Made by a program: the position numbers and the translations under genes. Positions 6,435 to 11,232 of a stretch of DNA of 11,232 nucleotides are shown piece by piece. Source of the stretch: JBCBJZ01 sp038522635 (GTDB taxonomy: Bacteria > Pseudomonadota > Alphaproteobacteria > Rhizobiales > Hyphomicrobiaceae); NCBI GenBank assembly GCA_038522635.1, contig JBCBJZ010000122.1, forward strand, positions 1-11,232, read 5' to 3'. Positions within the stretch are counted from its first letter, which is position 1; each line of letters begins with the position of its first letter. The notes beneath the pieces are model-generated. The model worked only from the letters and a program-made list of their open reading frames with translations. It was not told the DNA's origin and did not search any database.

Positions 6435-7397
6435 ATGATCGACGCTGACCGCATCTACGAAACCGCGATGACGCTGATGGACAAGGCTGCCATCGAGATC
6501 CCGCTCGACTATCTCGACGGGCTCAAGAGCGCCGCCGCCGTTGAAGATGGCGACCTGTCGTCCTTCGTCTTACAGGCCATGCTTGAGAACTACGAGGCCG
6601 CCAAGGAGGACCGGCGGGCCATGTGCGGCGATACGGGCTGCCCGCGTTGGTACGTCAAAATGGGCAACGAGGCGCAGATCGCCGGCGGCCCTGTCGCGCT
6701 CGAAGAAGCGTTGCGGCGCGCCACGGCCGATGCGACCCACGCTGTGCCGCTGCGCCCCAACCGCGTGCATCCGCTCTGGCGGACCGACCACGACAACAAC
6801 GTTGGCATTCAGGCGCCTGAAATCGAATACGCCTTCGAACCTGACGGCGCGTGGGTCGATCTCACCACCGTCCACAAAGGAGGGCTCTTCGGCACCGATT
6901 ACCGCATGCTGTTCCCTTCCGATGGGCTTGAGGGCATCAAACGGTTCTACCTCGACAGCCTTGTCGCGTTCGGCAAGCGCGGGCTCGCCTGCCAGCCGGC
7001 GATCATCGGCATCGGACTGGGCGGCTCAAAGGACACCTGCATGGTGCTTGGCAAGCGTGCGGCCTGCCTGCGCACGGTGGGCGATCGCAACCCCGATCCG
7101 AAGATCGCCGCGATGGAGCAGGAGTTCATCGAACTTGGCAATTCGATCGGCATGGGCGCGATGGGCTTCGTCGGGAAATCGATGGTGATCGACTGCCACA
7201 TCGAAGTCGGCTACTGCCATACGGGCGGCATGCAGATGAGTGTGCACGCGTTTTGCCTCTCATCACGGCGCGCTACCGCCCGGCTCTACCCCGACGGCCG
7301 CGTGGTCGAGCGGACCGACCCCGAGTGGTTTACCCCTTTCCAACGGCGGGAGAGCGTCACGTGGCCAGCGCGCGAAGCTTTACAACGCACAGCTTAA
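6435..7397 (+). CDS. Fe-S hydro-lyase alpha subunit, fumarase class I / L-tartrate dehydratase type
   Basis: A 320-residue alpha subunit of the two-chain fumarase/tartrate dehydratase family, which adds water to or removes it from C4 dicarboxylates using a [4Fe-4S] cluster. The three expected cluster cysteines are C64 (in MCGDTG), C186 (GLACQPAIIGIGLGG) and C274 (HAFCLSSRRA). D66, R107 (PLRPN), the KGG loop at 148-150 and H255 (CHIE) match catalytic or substrate-contact positions known from class I fumarases. The usual CQDTG is CGDTG here, replacing a substrate-contacting Gln with Gly. Reaction candidates are fumarate/malate, tartrate/oxaloacetate or methylated analogues; sequence alone does not decide. 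AAAAGG upstream of ATG 6435 is the likely ribosome site. The gene follows the flavoprotein by 54 nt and its end overlaps the beta-subunit start. Confidence 0.9.
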   Translation: MIDADRIYETAMTLMDKAAIEIPLDYLDGLKSAAAVEDGDLSSFVLQAMLENYEAAKEDRRAMCGDTGCPRWYVKMGNEAQIAGGPVALEEALRRATADATHAVPLRPNRVHPLWRTDHDNNVGIQAPEIEYAFEPDGAWVDLTTVHKGGLFGTDYRMLFPSDGLEGIKRFYLDSLVAFGKRGLACQPAIIGIGLGGSKDTCMVLGKRAACLRTVGDRNPDPKIAAMEQEFIELGNSIGMGAMGFVGKSMVIDCHIEVGYCHTGGMQMSVHAFCLSSRRATARLYPDGRVVERTDPEWFTPFQRRESVTWPAREALQRTA

Positions 7398-8038
7398 GCA
7401 CAACGCCCGATGAGACCGCATTGCGGGCGCTTGCGCTCGGCGATGTGGTTTACCTGGACGGCGTCGTCTACACCGCCCGTGAAGGCGTCTACAAGCGCGT
7501 GGTCGAGGAGGGCGCTGCCTTGCCTCTCGCCCTGCCTGAGATCAGCGCGGCGAACTTCCATTGCTCACCCGCGGCGACGGTTGAGGCTGATGGGACGCCC
7601 CGTCTGGGCGCGGTGACCGCGACGGCGTCGTTCCGTTTTTCGAAATGGATCGGCCCGTGGTTTGAAGCTTCAGGCGCGCGGCTGATCATTGGCAAAGGTG
7701 GCATGAGCGGCGACGATTATAAGCGCCATTTTGTGCCCGCAGGCGCGGTCTACCTGACAACGGTCGGCTACGGCACAGGTGCGTTGCTCGGCCGTGGCGT
7801 GCAGCATGTGCGCGATGTGCTGTGGCGCGACGACCTCGGGCTGGCGCAGGCGATGTGGGTGATCGAGGTGGCGCGCTTCGGCCCGTTCATCGTGGAATCG
7901 GACATCGCCGGCAACAGCCTGTTTGAGCGCGAGAATGCGAAGATCGCGGCCGGACTGGAGAAGGTCTACGAGGGCACGAAACCGGCCGTCTTGAAGCGTT
8001 ACGGTGAAACCGATGACCGCAGCGACGAGTTGATCTGA
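7361..8038 (+). CDS. Fe-S hydro-lyase beta subunit, fumarase class I / L-tartrate dehydratase type
   Basis: This 225-residue protein matches the beta subunit/C-terminal domain of class I fumarases: GDVVYLDGVVYTAREGVYKR (27-46), T88-x3-R92 (TASFR), GKGGM (111-115) and FGPFIVESDIAGNSLFE (173-189). T88, R92 and K112 correspond to active-site residues in structurally studied class I fumarases, as does R40. The motif normally read RDxxH is REGVY here. I chose GTG 7361, with GGCGGGAGAG just upstream, because it gives a normal length; the ATG at 7253 would add 36 arginine- and proline-rich residues read through the alpha gene in another frame. The 37-nt overlap with the alpha gene suggests coupled synthesis of a 1:1 complex. 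Downstream are the 18-bp tandem repeats. Confidence 0.88.
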   Translation: MASARSFTTHSLSTTPDETALRALALGDVVYLDGVVYTAREGVYKRVVEEGAALPLALPEISAANFHCSPAATVEADGTPRLGAVTATASFRFSKWIGPWFEASGARLIIGKGGMSGDDYKRHFVPAGAVYLTTVGYGTGALLGRGVQHVRDVLWRDDLGLAQAMWVIEVARFGPFIVESDIAGNSLFERENAKIAAGLEKVYEGTKPAVLKRYGETDDRSDELI

Positions 8039-8070
8039 ACGTCAGCGCTCCCGCGGTTGCTCGGCCGACT

Positions 8071-8142
8071 GGGCCGCCTGGGCTTCTAGGGCCACGTGGG
8101 CTTCTGGGGCCGCGTGCGCTACTAGGGCCGCCCGGACTTCTA
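8071..8142. repeat. 18-bp tandem repeat, four copies plus a degenerate fifth
   Basis: Units at 8071-8088, 8089-8106, 8107-8124 and 8125-8142 share the pattern GGGCC-x-C-x-x-G-x-x-CTxCTx and differ at a few positions; a weak fifth copy continues to about 8160. The 18-bp unit is a multiple of three: in one plus frame it reads G-P-P-G-L-L, G-P-R-G-L-L, G-P-R-A-L-L, G-P-P-G-L-L. That frame is not the frame of the hydro-lyase beta gene and has no start codon upstream, so it appears untranslated. It fills most of the spacer between the beta subunit gene and exbD. Confidence 0.75.
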
Positions 8143-8203
8143 AGACCGCGTTGAACGTCCGGCCGCTTCGCCCGCCCATCGTTTGTACCCATGCTGGCCG
8201 CCC

Positions 8204-8614
8204 ATGCGCATATCCGAAAGCTCACAACGCCCCCGTCGCCAAGCCGATCTCATCGCGCTCATCAACGTGGTGTTCTTGATGCTGATCTTCTTTCTGGTGA
8301 CGAGCACGCTGCGCCAGTTCACGCTCGGCGATGTGCAGTTGGTCCAAGTCGGCGAGGGTGTCGCCGGCCCGCGCGGGCCACGCACGGTTCTGCTGCAACA
8401 GGACGGTCAGCTGGTGTGGCGCGGCGATCGACGCGCGCTCGAAGCGATGGTCGAACGGCTCAAGGCGGCACGCGCGGCCGGCACGCTTGATGCCACCCTT
8501 GCCATCGTCGCGGACCGGCGCGCATCGGCACCCGCGTTGATGGCGCTGGTGGGTGCGCTCAACGAAGCGGGTTTTCGCAATCTGACGCTGATCACGCAGC
8601 GGGCGAAACGCTGA
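8204..8614 (+). CDS. exbD: ExbD/TolR-family protein with Asn at the usual proton-carrying Asp
   Basis: A 136-residue protein with ExbD/TolR layout: a short basic cytoplasmic tail, one membrane helix (about 15-35, ADLIALINVVFLMLIFFLVT) and a small periplasmic domain ending in the alpha/beta segment LMALVGALNEAGFRNLTLIT. ExbD/TolR proteins work with ExbB/TolQ to turn proton motive force into movement of TonB or TolA. The invariant helix Asp (E. coli ExbD D25, context PFIDV) aligns with Asn 21 (ALINV). No exbB/tolQ gene is in the window. The ATG at 8204 places the helix at the usual distance; the TTG at 8183 would add seven residues. No clear ribosome site is seen. The stop overlaps the tonB-like start by one base (TGATG). 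Confidence 0.85.
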   Translation: MRISESSQRPRRQADLIALINVVFLMLIFFLVTSTLRQFTLGDVQLVQVGEGVAGPRGPRTVLLQQDGQLVWRGDRRALEAMVERLKAARAAGTLDATLAIVADRRASAPALMALVGALNEAGFRNLTLITQRAKR

Positions 8615-9741
8615 TGCGGGTCGCGACCATCGCCGCTTGGACGTTGGCGTTCACGACCGCCGTTGGCGTGCATGCAGCGCTGTTCGTCTCGTTTGAGCGG
8701 ACGCTGGTGGTGGGCGGGCAAGAGCGCCAGGCCGGGCCCAAGGTGCGGGTTGGCGGTACGCTTGGCAGCATTTTGGGCGCGCGGGTCGCGCAGCCGGCCC
8801 AAATGGCATTGGCGGCCCAAACGGCATTGGCGGCCCCAGTTGCGCCGCCGACCCGCGTGACGGCAGCGGCACGGGCCGTCTCCGCACGCCCATCGCCGCG
8901 CGCGCCAACGTTGAGACCCCACGTCGCAAAGCCCGTGGCGCCCGTGAAGGCACCGCAACCCCTGCGGCGGCCCCCGCAGCCGCCCTCGCAGGCCCCATCG
9001 CAGGCACTGGCACCGACGCCGACCACAACGCCATCGCCCAAGCCAGCCGCACCGACAGCGGTATCGCCGGCAACAGCAACGGTGGCGACGCCCACGCAAC
9101 CGGCCGCAACGCCGACGACGCCCGCAACGCCGCCGGCGGCCGCCGCGCAACGCCCGCAAACACCAACAGCCACCGCCGCACCGACCCGCCCGCAAGCTGT
9201 GAAGCCCACCGCCACGGCTCAACCCGCTCGCACGATACCAACGGCACCACCCGAACCAACGCGCACGACAACACCCGCGCGCACGCCACCGCGCACCACG
9301 CCTCCCGCCAAAACGCAGCCGCGCAAAACGAAGCGCCAACGTCCCCGCAAGACCGCCAATGCTGCAGCGCGGGCCCGCCCGGCGCTGCAAGCCACCCAGC
9401 GTGGCTCCAAGCGTCGCGGCAACGCCACCCGCACGCCCGGAGGCGGCGGCAAGGGCCGTCTGCGCCGTGGTCAGCTCAACGCCTACGGCTTGAAGGTGAT
9501 GCGACGCATCGCTGCCCGATTGGGCCGCCGGGTCCCGCACTACGGCACGGTCCGCATCACGTTCGCGATCAACCGCCGCGGCGGCCTGCGCTACGTGCGT
9601 GTTGCACGCTCAAGTGGGGCTCGACGTCTGGACCGCGCGGTATTGCGCATGGTGCGGCGCGCCGCCCCGTTCCCCAAGCCGCCCAACGGCGCAAAGGCGA
9701 GCCAGCTCGTTTTTTCGATGCCGATCACCATCCGCCGCTAA
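8614..9741 (+). CDS. tonB: TonB-like energy-transducing protein with long Pro/Ala/Thr-rich spacer
   Basis: 375 residues in three parts. A single N-terminal helix (about 5-28) contains His 20, at the same position as the essential His of E. coli TonB; the partner Ser 16 is Ala here. Residues about 57-235 are a low-complexity Pro/Ala/Thr-rich spacer that should span the periplasm, followed by a very basic stretch (236-286, many Arg and Lys). The C-terminal ~85 residues form a TonB domain: YGLKVMRRIAARL, then GTVRITFAINRRGGLRYVRV, SSGARRLDRAVLRMVRRAAPFPKPP, and a final beta strand (FSMPITI). This domain would contact TonB boxes of outer-membrane receptors. The gene is translationally coupled to exbD. 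Length is above the ~240 residues of E. coli TonB, mainly through the spacer. No TonB-dependent receptor is in the window. Confidence 0.85.
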   Translation: MRVATIAAWTLAFTTAVGVHAALFVSFERTLVVGGQERQAGPKVRVGGTLGSILGARVAQPAQMALAAQTALAAPVAPPTRVTAAARAVSARPSPRAPTLRPHVAKPVAPVKAPQPLRRPPQPPSQAPSQALAPTPTTTPSPKPAAPTAVSPATATVATPTQPAATPTTPATPPAAAAQRPQTPTATAAPTRPQAVKPTATAQPARTIPTAPPEPTRTTTPARTPPRTTPPAKTQPRKTKRQRPRKTANAAARARPALQATQRGSKRRGNATRTPGGGGKGRLRRGQLNAYGLKVMRRIAARLGRRVPHYGTVRITFAINRRGGLRYVRVARSSGARRLDRAVLRMVRRAAPFPKPPNGAKASQLVFSMPITIRR

Positions 9742-10138
9742 GGCTTGGGTCATGCAAGACGGACATCTTCGGCAAACCCATCCATCGTGGTCGCACGCAC
9801 AGCACTTTCTTGCGGCGCCTTTGCGCTTCCACCGGTGACCTAGTTTTGAGTGCAGAGCAACTTTGGCCGCAAAGGCGACGCGTGCGTGTTTGAGCCCGTG
9901 ATTCGCACTTTGCGCCCGTTGCTCCAGCGCTTAACATGCCGAGGCAGAAGCGTGGGCGCCCCGCTTGCACCTAAAGTCGTAGCCAGGCCATACCGCAGCG
10001 CGGGCGCAACCCGGCTACACTTCGCACGACGGACGCCGCAACACGCTGATCGCCGATGCACAGCTAAGACAACAACAAGCCCAGGACCGATCGCATGATC
10101 GTGCGCGGTTGAGGCTGGATTACGGGAGGAACCTTCAC
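9742..10138 (+). other. Non-coding gap between tonB and the ABC binding-protein gene, with a 10-bp inverted repeat
   Basis: These 397 bp hold no convincing gene. CGCCTTTGCG (9816-9825) and CGCAAAGGCG (9868-9877) are perfect inverted copies 42 nt apart and could form a long-looped stem downstream of tonB; there is no T-run, so it is a poor intrinsic terminator. A loose promoter-like pair (TTGCGC 9910-9915, TAACAT 9932-9937, 16-bp spacer) is possible for the next gene but weak. The strong ribosome site GGGAGGA (10124-10130) ends the gap. Confidence 0.5.
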
Positions 10139-11232
10139 ATGAAACGACACGCCATCGCGCTTGCCGCCGGTCTCGCGCTGACCGCGACTGCGGCCTCAGC
10201 GCCCGCGGCGCTCGCTGCGGAAAAAATCAAGGTTGGCTTCGTCACCACGCTGACCACCGGTGCCGCCGTCATCGGCCGCGACATGCAGGACGCGGTCAAC
10301 CTCGCCATGACGCACATCGGCGGCAAAATGGCTGGCAAGCCGGTCGACCTCATCATGGAAGATGACGGCTTCCGCCCCGAGATCGGCAAGCAGAAAGTCG
10401 ACAAGCTCGTCAAGCAGGACAAGGTCGACTTCGTCGCCGGCTTCATCTGGTCACACGTGCTACTCGCCTCCAGCAAAACCGTGCTCGACAGCGGCACCTT
10501 CCTGATTTCTGCGAACGCCGGTCCTTCGCAGCTCGCTGGCAAGCTGTGTCACCGCAATTTCTTCTCGGTGTCCTGGCAGAACGACCAAACGCCGATGGCG
10601 CTCGGCGAAGTCCTGACCCAGCGCGGCGTGCCGTCGGTCTACATCATGGCGCCCAACTACGCGGCAGGCAAAAACATGGTTGCCGGCGTGGAGCGCACCT
10701 TCAAGGGCAAGATCCTCGGTAAGGACTTCACCAGCTGGGGCAAGACCCCGCAGCTCGACTTCTCCGCCGAGCTCGCCAAAGCCAAAGCTTCCGGCGCCAA
10801 AGCGCTCTTCGCATTTTATCCAGGACGTGCGGGTGGCGCCTTCATCAAGCAGTACCAGCAGGCCGGCCTGCAGGGGAAATTGCCGCTCTACACGGTCTTC
10901 ACAGTCGATGCGATCGCACTGCCGAAGTTCCAGAAGGGCAAGATCGCAGGCGTGCTCGGCTCTGAGAACACGCAAAGCTGGAGCCCGGACCTGGACAACG
11001 CGGCCAACAAGAAGTTCGTTGCCGATTTCCGCAAAACCTACGGCCGGTACCCCTCGTTTTATGCCGCGCAAGCCTACGACTCGATCATGTTCATCAAGGC
11101 GGCCATGGAAGCGGCCGGCGGCGATGTCAGCAAGAAAGACGTGATCCGCGCCGCAATGAAGTCGGGCAACTACCCGTCCGTCAAAGGTAAGGTCGCCTAC
11201 GGCAACAACCACATGCCGATCCAGAACTTCTA
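10139..11232 (+). CDS. ABC transporter substrate-binding protein, LivK/aromatic-acid type (partial, C-terminus outside window)
   Basis: The frame opens at ATG 10139, 8 nt after a strong GGGAGGA site, and stays open for 364 residues to the right edge; the family is about 390-410 residues, so little is missing. Residues 1-27 are a Sec signal (MKRH, hydrophobic core, cleavage near APAALAA). The mature part starts EKIKVGFVTTLTTGAAVIGR, the opening of type I periplasmic binding proteins of the branched-chain amino acid (LivJ/LivK) group. GAKALFAFYPGRAGGAFIKQ and YPSFYAAQAYDSIMFIKAA are later family landmarks, and the visible end (GNNHMPIQNF) is the usual start of the last strand. Related proteins deliver branched-chain amino acids, amides, urea or aromatic acids to Liv-type permeases; the ligand is not readable here. 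It stands alone after a 397-bp gap, so it probably starts a new operon to the right. Confidence 0.93.
   Translation, partial: MKRHAIALAAGLALTATAASAPAALAAEKIKVGFVTTLTTGAAVIGRDMQDAVNLAMTHIGGKMAGKPVDLIMEDDGFRPEIGKQKVDKLVKQDKVDFVAGFIWSHVLLASSKTVLDSGTFLISANAGPSQLAGKLCHRNFFSVSWQNDQTPMALGEVLTQRGVPSVYIMAPNYAAGKNMVAGVERTFKGKILGKDFTSWGKTPQLDFSAELAKAKASGAKALFAFYPGRAGGAFIKQYQQAGLQGKLPLYTVFTVDAIALPKFQKGKIAGVLGSENTQSWSPDLDNAANKKFVADFRKTYGRYPSFYAAQAYDSIMFIKAAMEAAGGDVSKKDVIRAAMKSGNYPSVKGKVAYGNNHMPIQNF

Noticed and set aside
7887..8225. Minus-strand frame with collagen-like GPRSP repeats as a structural protein
   Set aside because: The pattern is only the reverse reading of the 18-bp DNA repeat, and the frame is antisense to the end of the hydro-lyase beta gene.
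8407..9540. 377-residue minus-strand open frame rich in Gly, Arg, Trp and Cys opposite tonB
   Set aside because: It is the complement of the low-complexity Pro/Ala/Thr codons of the TonB spacer; long open frames there are expected by composition.
9742..10138. CRISPR array, tRNA or attachment site in the intergenic gaps
   Set aside because: No regularly spaced repeats of CRISPR type, no cloverleaf-like sequence and no integrase or duplicated target were seen in any gap of the window.

Overview
The window comes from a GC-rich proteobacterium, most likely an alpha- or betaproteobacterium. Pointers are the tripartite tricarboxylate transporter with a Bug-type binding protein, a compact respiratory complex II-like operon, a two-subunit class I Fe-S hydro-lyase, and a TonB/ExbD pair. 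The sequence alone does not settle the class. No plasmid, phage or insertion-sequence signature is visible, and no tRNA or rRNA.

Layout. (1) Positions 1-2751, minus strand: a TTT uptake operon read in the order tctC (periplasmic binding protein), tctB (small membrane subunit), tctA (large membrane subunit, cut by the left edge). The tctC-tctB and tctB-tctA gaps are unusually long and carry clear hairpins. (2) Positions 2752-3180: a 429-bp divergent control region with an 8-bp-arm dyad and a 9-bp direct repeat. (3) Positions 3181-8038, plus strand: a tightly packed operon encoding an SDH/FRD-type complex in the order iron-sulfur subunit, two membrane anchors, flavoprotein, followed by the alpha and beta subunits of a fumarase/L-tartrate dehydratase-type hydro-lyase. 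(4) Positions 8039-8203: a short spacer with four copies of an 18-bp tandem repeat. (5) Positions 8204-9741: an ExbD-like protein and a TonB-like protein, coupled by a TGATG overlap, with no exbB in the window. (6) Positions 9742-10138: a non-coding gap. (7) Position 10139 to the end: a LivK-type ABC substrate-binding protein, cut by the right edge.

How the genes may work together. The importer and the complex II/hydro-lyase operon are divergent over one control region, which suggests a unit that takes up a di- or tricarboxylate and interconverts saturated acid, unsaturated acid and hydroxy acid (the succinate/fumarate/malate chemistry or a substituted analogue). Several details suggest this is not the housekeeping TCA-cycle set. 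The flavoprotein has Cys where the covalent FAD histidine normally sits. The two anchors look like twins with four alignable histidines. The hydro-lyase has non-standard residues near its active site (CGDTG instead of CQDTG, and REGVY instead of RDxxH). The ExbD has Asn at the position of the proton-carrying Asp. These residue observations are direct; the pathway assignment is inference.
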